Shown here: positions 42,829 through 50,634 of the stretch, in pieces
Numbering within the stretch: the stretch's first letter is position 1
How the letters are laid out: each line of letters begins with the position of its first letter
Assembly (NCBI GenBank): GCA_902727935.1
Contig: CACVAX010000041.1
Location: 17,516 to 81,515 of the forward strand
Direction: 5' to 3'
DNA: 64,000 nt
Origin: an uncultured Sulfurovum sp.
Lineage (GTDB): Bacteria > Campylobacterota > Campylobacteria > Campylobacterales > Sulfurovaceae
Made by a program: the position numbers and the translations under genes
The notes under the pieces: model-generated
Databases searched by the model: none
Told to the model about the DNA's origin: nothing
What the model saw: only the letters and a program-made list of their open reading frames with translations

Positions 42829-42869
42829 GATTGTAAGTAGGTTCAGAAAAGGAAAGAGCTTTACTGGGT

Positions 42870-43649
42870 TTATCTAAAAGTTGTTCCACCATCAACAACA
42901 ATTGTTTGACCTGTAATCCAAGAAGCTTCTTCTGTACAGAGGAAGTAGACAGAACCAGCTAAATCTTCAGGACTTCCCATTCTATTTACAGCTGAACGCT
43001 TAATGGTTTCTGCTTTTACTTCTTCATAATTGGTAAAGGCTTTTAAAGCATCGGTGTCAATTGGTCCACCAGATACAGCATTGACTCTAATACCCATTTC
43101 TCCAAGCTCAACAGCAGCGTAACGGCTCATGGCTTCAACAGCTGCTTTATTCGTTCCATGACCAGCATAGTTGTCAATGTAGATAAGGTTACCAGTTGAA
43201 CTAAGCGTCACAATTGCACCACCACCAACTTTTTGCATACGTACAGCAGCTTCTTGTGAACCACGCACAAACGCACCAACAGTTGCCGTATAGATATTTT
43301 GTAGACCTTTAGCAGGACGCAGTTTCATAAATTTACCATACCCTCCCACAACAGGGCGACCATAAATCATTGCATTGGAGATAAAAAAGTCTATTCTATC
43401 GAAGTCCTCATCAATGGCTAAAAAAAGTGTTTTAAACTCATCTAATTCTAAAATATTTAGAGGATAAGCTTTTGCTTTAATCCCATATTTAGCTTCCAAG
43501 TTAGCTGAAATTTCATTGGCTACAGCTTCATTTGAATTGTAAGTAAATGCAACATTTACTCCCTCAGATGCAAATTTTTCTGCAATTGCTTTACCAATAC
43601 CTTTGGTTGCACCTGTAATAACGACTGTTTTGCCTTTGTTCGATGACAT
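42870..43649 (-). CDS. FabL-like enoyl-ACP reductase (SDR family)
   Basis: A short-chain dehydrogenase of 259 residues: TGATKGIG NADPH loop, FISNAM, catalytic YAGHGTNK (Y-x6-K spacing, as in enoyl reductases), RVNAVSGGPIDTDALKAF and ITGQTIVVDGG. Y-x6-K rather than Y-x3-K and the SGGPIDTDALK segment are closest to Bacillus FabL, suggesting trans-2-enoyl-ACP reductase activity in fatty acid synthesis. In Campylobacter the same reductase follows dapA. Starts next to the dapA stop. Whether it is the only enoyl reductase of the cell cannot be judged from this window. Confidence 0.72.
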   Translation of the reverse strand: MSSNKGKTVVITGATKGIGKAIAEKFASEGVNVAFTYNSNEAVANEISANLEAKYGIKAKAYPLNILELDEFKTLFLAIDEDFDRIDFFISNAMIYGRPVVGGYGKFMKLRPAKGLQNIYTATVGAFVRGSQEAAVRMQKVGGGAIVTLSSTGNLIYIDNYAGHGTNKAAVEAMSRYAAVELGEMGIRVNAVSGGPIDTDALKAFTNYEEVKAETIKRSAVNRMGSPEDLAGSVYFLCTEEASWITGQTIVVDGGTTFR

Positions 43650-44543
43650 TTATACTCCTACGATGTTGTAATTTTTCATAACGTCTTCGATTGCATTCAT
43701 ATTTTCTAATGAAGGAGAAACTAATGGTAGTCTGTATTCTAATGTGTCAATTAGACCAGCAATATACATGGCAGCCTTAATAGGAATAGGATTACTTTCG
43801 CAAAACATTACTTTGTTTATGTTGTAGAGTTTATCGTTAATCGCTTTAGAACCTGCAAAATCACCCTTTAAAGCTAGATGTGCGAGTTCAGATTTCATGT
43901 CTGGTAACAGATTGGAAGTAACCGAAGTAATTCCTTTTCCACCATTAGCCAAAATTGGGTAGTCAATGGCATCATCACCAGAAAAAACATAAAGATCTGG
44001 CCTTTTTGCTAAAAGTTCAACCGTTCTTTCAATAGAACCTGTTGCTTCTTTAATTCCATAAATGTTCGAAACATCATCAAAAAGCCGACATACAGTATCA
44101 GCTGAGATGTCTACTCCTGTTCTTCCTGGTACATTGTAAAGCATAAAAGGCAATTCAACAGACTTAGCAATGGCTTTGTAGTGTTGATAAATACCTTCTT
44201 GAGAAGGTTTGTTGTAGTAAGGACTTACCGAAAAAATAGCATCTACTCCACATTTTTCTGCATGTTGTGCAATGGCAATGGCTTCATGTGTGGCATTGCT
44301 TCCTGCACCAGCAAGAACGCGTGTGTTGGTATTTTTACAAACTTCTACAGCAATTTCAATACATCTTTTATGTTCATCATGGCTTAGTGTGGCACTTTCA
44401 CCTGTTGTTCCTACAGGACAAACAGCATCAATACCATTATTAATTTGTCGTGTAATTAATTTTGCAAAAGTTGCTTCATCAAGAGTTCCATTTTTAAATG
44501 GGGTAATTAGTGCTGTTGTTGCACCTGTAATTAAGTTGTTCAT
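43650..44543 (-). CDS. dapA: 4-hydroxy-tetrahydrodipicolinate synthase
   Basis: DapA condenses pyruvate with aspartate semialdehyde, first step of the lysine/diaminopimelate branch. The 297 residues have GTTGESATLSHDEH, SPYYNKPSQEGIYQHY (Tyr relay), YNVPGRTGVD, and the Schiff-base Lys in IYGIKEATGSIERT near residue 163. It lies between the M16 peptidase gene (15-base gap) and the FabL-like reductase, an order shared with Campylobacter. Confidence 0.95.
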   Translation of the reverse strand: MNNLITGATTALITPFKNGTLDEATFAKLITRQINNGIDAVCPVGTTGESATLSHDEHKRCIEIAVEVCKNTNTRVLAGAGSNATHEAIAIAQHAEKCGVDAIFSVSPYYNKPSQEGIYQHYKAIAKSVELPFMLYNVPGRTGVDISADTVCRLFDDVSNIYGIKEATGSIERTVELLAKRPDLYVFSGDDAIDYPILANGGKGITSVTSNLLPDMKSELAHLALKGDFAGSKAINDKLYNINKVMFCESNPIPIKAAMYIAGLIDTLEYRLPLVSPSLENMNAIEDVMKNYNIVGV

Positions 44544-44558
44544 GTACTTATTTCCTAC

Positions 44559-45872
44559 TTACTTTTCATTCTTTTTCTTAAGTATTAATGTGGTCGTTAG
44601 ATTATTATTAAAATACTTATTGGCTACTTTGGTAACCATCTTAGGTGTAATCTTAGCTAAATTCTCTTCATATTCAAGTAAAGGTTTTAGGTTTCCTCGA
44701 ACTAAATAAGAACCAAAAAGTGTGTTAAGACTCGCTGAATCTTCTAAAGAGTAAATAAAGTCTGCTTTGGCATTAATTTTTACTTTTTCAAGCTCTTCTT
44801 TACTTACATCACCAGCTTTTATTTTGGCAATTTCTTCTAAAATTTCTTTTTCAAGATCTTCAATTTTAACGCCAGGATTTGCCATGCCCATAAAAATGAA
44901 AACACCTTCATCAGTTAGTTCCATATTGTATCCATAGATGCTATTTGCCATCTGTTTTTTATCAATAATTTCTTTGTATAGACGTGAAGACTTCCCCGAA
45001 GATAGGAGTTCAGTGATAGCTGAAAGTACTACTTGGTCTTCATGTTCATAGTTTGGAATAGGGTAAGCAATGGCAATGGTATCTACAGTATTGTTCTCTT
45101 TATGAATGATTTGTCTAATACTTCCATCACGTTTTGGTTCAGCAACTTTGAGTTTAGGTACAGTTGTATGGTTTTTAATTTTCCCAAACTTTTCTTCTGC
45201 AACTTTAAACACTTCTTTCTCATCAATGTCACCTGTAACAATTAAAATGGCATTGTTGGGTTGGTAGTATTTTGAATGAAAGGCTTTGATATCTTCTATT
45301 GTCCACGTTTGAATATCATTCATAAATCCGATAGGCGTCCAATGATAAGGATGAGAAACATAGTGAGTATTAAAAAGTCTAAAATATAAATAACCAATAG
45401 GTGGATTATCAGTACGCACACGACGCTCTTCTGCCACAACATCTCGTTCTATTTGAAATTCATCATCTTTTAAATTTAGGTTTTCCATAAGTTCAGCAAA
45501 AAGCTCCACAGAAGTTTCTAAGTTTTTAGAAGAAGATTTAATGTAGTAATGTGTGTAGTCAAAGGAAGTGGCTGCATTGTTGGTAGCTCCTTTAGATTTA
45601 ACAATTTTATCAAATTCACCTGCTTCGAGGTTCTTGGTTGATTTAAAGTTTAAATGCTCTAGCATATGAGCAATACCACTTTTTCCCATAACTTCGTTAC
45701 GAGAACCCACTTTATAAAAAATATCAGTGGTAATAACATTCGAGTTGTTTTTCATCGGAATAACGACTATTTCTAAGCCATTGTCAAGTGTTTTAGTATG
45801 GTGTTGGGGCAAGGAGTTAGCCATTAAGAGTCCTAGTGTACTTATAAGTGTAATAACTGTTTTCTTTATCAT
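44559..45872 (-). CDS. M16 family zinc peptidase (periplasmic)
   Basis: A signal peptide (1-18) precedes an M16 fold. The inverted zinc motif HMLEH (H-x-x-E-H, near residue 67) in SGIAHMLEHLNFKST and a downstream Glu near 144 in VVAEERRVRTDNP form the metal site, so it should be active. The second half (about 230-437) is the M16_C domain, including TELLSSGKSSRLYKEI. The 437-residue length fits single-unit bacterial M16B peptidases. Precursor or peptide substrates are unknown. Promoter probably lies in the 42-base gap before tmk or further upstream. Confidence 0.9.
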   Translation of the reverse strand: MIKKTVITLISTLGLLMANSLPQHHTKTLDNGLEIVVIPMKNNSNVITTDIFYKVGSRNEVMGKSGIAHMLEHLNFKSTKNLEAGEFDKIVKSKGATNNAATSFDYTHYYIKSSSKNLETSVELFAELMENLNLKDDEFQIERDVVAEERRVRTDNPPIGYLYFRLFNTHYVSHPYHWTPIGFMNDIQTWTIEDIKAFHSKYYQPNNAILIVTGDIDEKEVFKVAEEKFGKIKNHTTVPKLKVAEPKRDGSIRQIIHKENNTVDTIAIAYPIPNYEHEDQVVLSAITELLSSGKSSRLYKEIIDKKQMANSIYGYNMELTDEGVFIFMGMANPGVKIEDLEKEILEEIAKIKAGDVSKEELEKVKINAKADFIYSLEDSASLNTLFGSYLVRGNLKPLLEYEENLAKITPKMVTKVANKYFNNNLTTTLILKKKNEK

Positions 45873-45914
45873 AATAATTTTATATCCTCTACAGTTTTAA
45901 AAAAGAGTGCTATT

Positions 45915-46505
45915 TTAACTAAAAAGTCTTTTACTGTGTATTGTATCGCTAATAATTTTATGAATATTATCAATGCTATCCGTAGCATCTATAAGTAAAT
46001 GGGGTATGGCTAACTTTTCTAAGCTTTTTTGCATGTGATTCTGAACAGATATTAAATACTCCAATCCACGTAACTCTATGCCATCTAGTTTTTTTTCTCC
46101 CATTCGTTGGGTTAATGTTTCCATATTGGTCAGAAATAAAATAATTAAATCAGGAAAATCTTCTTCTAAGGCAAACTTATTGAGTTCTACTAGATGGTTA
46201 AATTCAAAATCACCATTGGCCAAGGCATAAGCAATGCCTGAAAGAAAACCTCGGTCAGAGACAATGAGTTTATCTCGGTTTTTTTTAATGATTTGATGAT
46301 AATGTTCTGCTCTATCTGCTAAAAAAAGTAGAAGTTCTGCTCTTTTAGAATGAAGTGAATCTTCTAGTAAAATTTCTCTGGCTTTAAGCCCAAAGGTTGT
46401 GCCTCCAGGTTCTTTTGTTAAAATAACATCTTTAAATACTTTGGTTAAAAGTTCTATTTGGGTGCTTTTTCCAGAAGTATCAATGCCTTCAAAAAGTAGG
46501 TACAT
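45915..46505 (-). CDS. tmk: Thymidylate kinase
   Basis: Tmk makes dTDP from dTMP. The 196 residues contain the P-loop FEGIDTSGKSTQ, the DRG-type DRGFLSGIAYALANG, KEPGGTTFG, and the LID region. It overlaps coaD by one base (TAATG), so the two are translated together. Confidence 0.95.
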   Translation of the reverse strand: MYLLFEGIDTSGKSTQIELLTKVFKDVILTKEPGGTTFGLKAREILLEDSLHSKRAELLLFLADRAEHYHQIIKKNRDKLIVSDRGFLSGIAYALANGDFEFNHLVELNKFALEEDFPDLIILFLTNMETLTQRMGEKKLDGIELRGLEYLISVQNHMQKSLEKLAIPHLLIDATDSIDNIHKIISDTIHSKRLFS

Positions 46506-46999
46506 TAATTTTTAGCCTTTCGTTTTAGCTCTACATCTTGTAAAATCTTTTTGGGAACTAAGTGTTCAATTACGCCATCAAATTTTAAGATGGCTCTTAC
46601 AACAGAAGAAGATATGTATGAGTATTTAAGAGTAGGCATTAGATAGATGGTTTCTAAATCTTTTTTAAGTGCATTGTTGGCATAAGCCATTTGTGATTCA
46701 TATTCAAAGTCACTTGCCGTACGAATACCACGAATAATAATGTTGGCTTCTAAGTCTTTAGCTAAGTCAACCAAGAGGGAATTAAATTTTACAATGCTAA
46801 TGTTTGGAATATTGATGGTTGATGTTCTAATCATATTTGCACGTTCAGCAACGCTGAATAAAGGATTTTTATCTGGATTATCACCAATGGCAACAACAAG
46901 TTCATCAAACATCTTTGATGAACGTTCAATAATATCTAAATGTCCTTTGGTGAGTGGGTCGAAGGTACCTGGATAAATGGCTCTTTTTTTTTGATGCAT
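46505..46999 (-). CDS. coaD: Phosphopantetheine adenylyltransferase
   Basis: CoaD adenylylates 4'-phosphopantetheine in coenzyme A synthesis. The 164 residues have the nucleotidyltransferase motif GTFDPLTKGHLDIIERS, VERANMIRTS-like helix, IIRGIRTASDFEYESQMAYAN, and YSYISSSVVRAI, all family signatures. It is 3 bases after ubiX in the same direction. Confidence 0.96.
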   Translation of the reverse strand: MHQKKRAIYPGTFDPLTKGHLDIIERSSKMFDELVVAIGDNPDKNPLFSVAERANMIRTSTINIPNISIVKFNSLLVDLAKDLEANIIIRGIRTASDFEYESQMAYANNALKKDLETIYLMPTLKYSYISSSVVRAILKFDGVIEHLVPKKILQDVELKRKAKN

Positions 47000-47002
47000 T
47001 AC

Positions 47003-47524
47003 TTATGTCCATCTTTCATATAAATTATTTTTTATGCCCAAAACATCATACCATTTACCAATCAAAAAACGTTCCATATCTTCTAGGCTTGATGATTCTG
47101 AATAGTAACCCATTACAGGTGGTGCAATAATAACATTTAATTTTGCCAGTTTTTCCATGTTTTCTAAAGCAATGGCTGAAAAGGGCATTTCTCTAGGAGC
47201 AATCATAAGCTTCTTTTGTTCTTTAAGTGCAACAGAAGCAGCTCTTGTAACCAGGTTGTCGGCAATGCCACAAGTAATTTTTGCGAGGGTATTCATGCTA
47301 CATGGTATCACTACGGTGATGTCTACTTGAAATGAGCCTGAGGCAATGGAGGCTGCAATATCTGTGTTATCATGAAGGGTAACATTTTGGTCTTCAAAAT
47401 GATTAACAGTTAAAGCATTGTTGGAGGTAATAATATGTACTTCGATATCTTTAGGTAAGTATTGGACAAACTTTTTACCTAAACCTACGCCTGAAGCACC
47501 TGTAATGGCTACTACGAGTTTCAT
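47003..47524 (-). CDS. ubiX: Flavin prenyltransferase UbiX
   Basis: UbiX prenylates FMN to make the cofactor of UbiD decarboxylases in quinone synthesis. The 173 residues have the FMN site AITGASGVGLGKKF, VIPCSMNTLAKITCGIADNLVTRAA and MIAPREMPFSAIALENM. In these bacteria it may serve menaquinone or other UbiD-type enzymes. First of ubiX-coaD-tmk. Confidence 0.94.
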   Translation of the reverse strand: MKLVVAITGASGVGLGKKFVQYLPKDIEVHIITSNNALTVNHFEDQNVTLHDNTDIAASIASGSFQVDITVVIPCSMNTLAKITCGIADNLVTRAASVALKEQKKLMIAPREMPFSAIALENMEKLAKLNVIIAPPVMGYYSESSSLEDMERFLIGKWYDVLGIKNNLYERWT

Positions 47525-47594
47525 TTCTTTCCTATTTATTTTTTGTATGTAGGATTGACTTTATCTAAGAGGGAAAAGTTATATTGTATTAAAG

Positions 47595-47679
47595 TGGTAC
47601 CACAGGTCGGATTCGAACCGACACGCCCTAAGGCAGAAGATTTTGAGTCTACCAAGTCTACCAGTTCCATCACTGTGGC
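47595..47679 (-). tRNA. tRNA-Leu (anticodon CAA)
   Basis: An 85-base tRNA with encoded CCA. The acceptor stem GCCACAG pairs with CTGTGGT (first pair G-U), the T arm has GGTTCGAATCC, and a long variable arm typical of type II tRNA (Leu/Ser) is present. The anticodon loop CTCAAAA gives CAA, decoding UUG. The anticodon stem (GTAGA/TCTTC) contains one T-T mismatch by eye. It lies between HU and ubiX on the same strand. Confidence 0.9.
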
Positions 47680-47737
47680 ATTTCCAATTATAAATTGGAG
47701 GGCAATTATACAGCGATGATACTTAAAAAAATGTTAA

Positions 47738-48010
47738 TTATGCCACTGTATCTTTTAAAGATTTACCAACTTTAAACTTAACAGCATTTCGAGCAGGGAT
47801 TTGTACAGTTTTTCCTGTTAATGGAACTCTAGCTTCCCTTGCTTCTCTTTCTACTGTTGAGAAAGAACCAAAACCAATAAAGCTAACAGTTTTCTTAGCT
47901 TTTAAAGCTTCTGTAATTGTTTCTAATATGGCATTAAGTGCCTCATTTGCGTCTTTTTTTGATAAACCCGACTTCTCTGCTACTGCATCGATAAACTCTG
48001 CTTTCTTCAT
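47738..48010 (-). CDS. hup: HU family DNA-binding protein
   Basis: A 90-residue nucleoid protein that bends DNA. Starting at MKKAEFIDAVA (ATG 48010, preceded by AAGGATGATT), it has AEKSGLSKKDANEALNAI, SFIGFGSFSTVEREAREAR (beta arms), PLTGKTVQIPARNAVKFKVGKSLKDTVA. An upstream in-frame ATG at 48043 would add 11 residues and has a weaker ribosome site. Confidence 0.95.
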   Translation of the reverse strand: MKKAEFIDAVAEKSGLSKKDANEALNAILETITEALKAKKTVSFIGFGSFSTVEREAREARVPLTGKTVQIPARNAVKFKVGKSLKDTVA

Positions 48011-48172
48011 TAAATCATCCTTTGTAATTGAGTTGTCCGTCAATTCTACAATTATTTTTTTAAAATAACAAGGAATTCATAAAAAATATGTTAAAAAGTG
48101 CTTGAAATAGCCTAATTTTGGGATTTTTGTTTAAAAAAATGCTATAATTTTTTATATTTTTTAGGAGTTTTA

Positions 48173-50515
48173 GTGCATATTTTTATACTAATAATAATTA
48201 TAATTTTTTTGTATGGGGCTTTCTCCACATCATTCCATTCGACCGATATGGTAGGGAAAATTGGTAAGATGTATGGAGAAGGAAACATTAACCTGTTTGG
48301 CTATCTTGCATATGTTAATTTATTTCTTTTAATGTATCCTCTTTATCGAATGTATAAAAACCCAAATTTATTAAAAGACATAGAGTTTTATACAGGTTGG
48401 TTTCTTTTACTAATCTCTTTAATTCTATTTCAAACTCTGGTTTTTGATATTTATCATGTAGGAACAATCGGATTGAGTCTTTATGACTTTTTAAATCCAT
48501 TTATTGGCAAGGCAGGAATGTGGCTTTTACTGTTTCTGTCTAGTGTTGTTTCAATGATTTTGATTTTAGATGAAATGCCTGATTTTAAAATGTATCTGCA
48601 CTTACTCAATAAATACAGAATATTTCTTATGGAGAAGAGCATTGTGTTGTGGAATAAAATTGGTTCAGAAATAGAAAACCCATTTTTTGATAAAAAGAGT
48701 ACAGATAAAATGACCACCATTGTTGCGAGTAGAAGAATACGTAAAAATTTAAATACAAATACCGTTAAACAAAAAACACCTAGAAAGTTAGCACACAAGA
48801 AAAAAGTACCAAAAAAGAAACTCAAAGAACTTAGTGCAGAGCATTCTATGTTAGAAGATCGCTCTTTAGAAGACATTGCAAGTATTGAGATTCAACATAT
48901 TGCGAAAGAGTCTGAATCCATTAAACCTTCTATTCCTGTAAAGACTGATGCTAAAAAGAAAGTAGAGCCTAAAGAAGAAAGTAGTGAAGTTTTAAACAAT
49001 AAAGTAGAAGAAGATGAGGTGCTTGTTGAACATGAAAAAACCAGTAAAATACTTGATGAGTTAAAAGAAAATCGTGCTTTGATGGATCAGCTTGAAAAAG
49101 GTGAGATTGAAGAACCTAATGATTTTATTTTACCTTACTTGGATTTTTTAGAAGAAGCACCTGAAACAAAAACAAAAGTAAATGAAGAGGAGATAGATAG
49201 AAAAGTTCATGAACTCTTAGATAAATTAGGACAGTTTAAAATTACAGGGGAAGTTATGGACATTTATTCTGGTCCATTGGTAACAACTTTTGAGTTTAAA
49301 CCAGCAGCCAATGTTAAAGTTTCTAAAATTTTAAATCTTCAAGATGACCTTGCCATGGCACTTTGTGCTGAAACCATTAGAATTCAAGCACCAATCCCTG
49401 GACGAGATGTTGTCGGGATAGAGATACCAAATGAGAGTTTTAATACCATTTATTTACGTGATATTTTAGAAAGTGAACTTTTTTTAACATCAAAGTCACC
49501 GTTGACCATGGCAATGGGTAAAGACATTGTAGGAAATCCGTTTGTTACAGATTTAAAAAAGTTACCCCACCTATTAATTGCTGGTACAACAGGTTCTGGG
49601 AAGTCCGTTGGAATCAATGCCATGATTTTATCTTTACTTTATCGAAATGATCCTGATTCTTTAAAATTAATGCTCATTGACCCCAAAATGTTAGAGTTTT
49701 CCATTTATAATGATATTCCACACCTTATTACTCCTGTGATCACCGATGCAGCCAAAGCCATAGCTGCATTAGCCAATATGGTGGGTGAGATGGAACGACG
49801 CTATAAGCTGATGGCTGAGAGTCGTACGAAGAATATTGATAACTTCAATGAAAAAGCAAAGAAAAAAGGTTTAGATCCTATGCCATTTATTGTGGTAGTC
49901 ATTGATGAACTAGCAGACCTAATGATGAATGGTGGAAAAGATGTGGAGTATTCTATTGCACGATTGGCTCAAATGGCGAGAGCTTCAGGTATTCATCTTA
50001 TTGTAGCAACGCAAAGACCTTCAGTGGATGTTGTTACTGGACTTATTAAAGCCAATCTTCCTTCAAGACTTTCCTATAGAGTAGGGCAAAGAATTGATTC
50101 AAAAGTTATTTTAGATGCCTTAGGAGCAGATTCATTACTTGGAAAAGGGGATGCCCTCTTTACCCCTCCTGGTTCTAATGGTTTGGTTCGGATTCATGCT
50201 CCATGGAACTCTGAAGATGAAATTGAAGAGATTGTTGAATTTTTAAAAGAACAAAGAGCACCCGATTATGATGAGCGTTATTTGGTTAAAGATGATAGTG
50301 CTAATAAAGTAGGGCTTGGTCTACAAGGTGATTTAGATGAACTTTATGAAGATGCAAAACAGATTATTTTAAACGACCAAAAGACGTCTATTTCTTATTT
50401 GCAACGTAAGTTACAGATTGGTTATAACCGTTCAGCCAATATTATTGAACAGCTACAAGAGATGGGCGTGTTATCAGCACCGAACAATAAAGGTCAAAGA
50501 GAGATAATCCTTTAG
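48173..50515 (+). CDS. ftsK: DNA translocase FtsK
   Basis: FtsK pumps chromosome DNA through the division septum and activates XerCD/XerH recombination. The 780-residue protein has four N-terminal membrane helices (within 1-135), a Lys/Glu-rich linker (about 180-310), and the RecA-like motor: Walker A AGTTGSGKSVGINAM, Walker B VVVIDELADLMM, HLIVATQRPSVDVVTG. A gamma winged helix (about 715-780, YLQRKLQIGYNRSANIIEQL) reads KOPS-type sites. The GTG start follows AGGAG. It is preceded by 162 bases containing the promoters for it and divergent HU. Confidence 0.95.
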   Translation: MHIFILIIIIIFLYGAFSTSFHSTDMVGKIGKMYGEGNINLFGYLAYVNLFLLMYPLYRMYKNPNLLKDIEFYTGWFLLLISLILFQTLVFDIYHVGTIGLSLYDFLNPFIGKAGMWLLLFLSSVVSMILILDEMPDFKMYLHLLNKYRIFLMEKSIVLWNKIGSEIENPFFDKKSTDKMTTIVASRRIRKNLNTNTVKQKTPRKLAHKKKVPKKKLKELSAEHSMLEDRSLEDIASIEIQHIAKESESIKPSIPVKTDAKKKVEPKEESSEVLNNKVEEDEVLVEHEKTSKILDELKENRALMDQLEKGEIEEPNDFILPYLDFLEEAPETKTKVNEEEIDRKVHELLDKLGQFKITGEVMDIYSGPLVTTFEFKPAANVKVSKILNLQDDLAMALCAETIRIQAPIPGRDVVGIEIPNESFNTIYLRDILESELFLTSKSPLTMAMGKDIVGNPFVTDLKKLPHLLIAGTTGSGKSVGINAMILSLLYRNDPDSLKLMLIDPKMLEFSIYNDIPHLITPVITDAAKAIAALANMVGEMERRYKLMAESRTKNIDNFNEKAKKKGLDPMPFIVVVIDELADLMMNGGKDVEYSIARLAQMARASGIHLIVATQRPSVDVVTGLIKANLPSRLSYRVGQRIDSKVILDALGADSLLGKGDALFTPPGSNGLVRIHAPWNSEDEIEEIVEFLKEQRAPDYDERYLVKDDSANKVGLGLQGDLDELYEDAKQIILNDQKTSISYLQRKLQIGYNRSANIIEQLQEMGVLSAPNNKGQREIIL

Positions 50516-50541
50516 TTCTGTAACACAATTACACAAAAAAA

Positions 50542-50568
50542 TAACTAGGATATAAATACTCTTAGTTA
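50542..50568 (+). terminator. Weak hairpin after ftsK
   Basis: TAACTAGGA pairs with TCTTAGTTA (one G-U pair) across a 9-base AT-rich loop, 27 bases after the ftsK stop. No U-run follows, so confidence is low. Confidence 0.35.
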
Positions 50569-50595
50569 AAGACATATTATAACTTCTATTAGTAT

Positions 50596-50616
50596 AAAAT
50601 GATTCAAATTCATTTT
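50596..50616 (+). promoter_or_regulatory. Inverted repeat in the acnB leader
   Basis: AAAATGA and TCATTTT flank 7 bases, about 20 bases upstream of the acnB ATG and overlapping a -10-like TATAAAAT. Position suits a repressor or activator site. No regulator is identified. Confidence 0.4.
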
Positions 50617-50634
50617 ACCCAATAGGAGACATTA

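Noticed and set aside
47683..47698. CCAATT-ATA-AATTGG hairpin between HU and tRNA-Leu
   Set aside because: A 6-bp AT-rich stem is expected by chance in this composition; no U-run supports a terminator.
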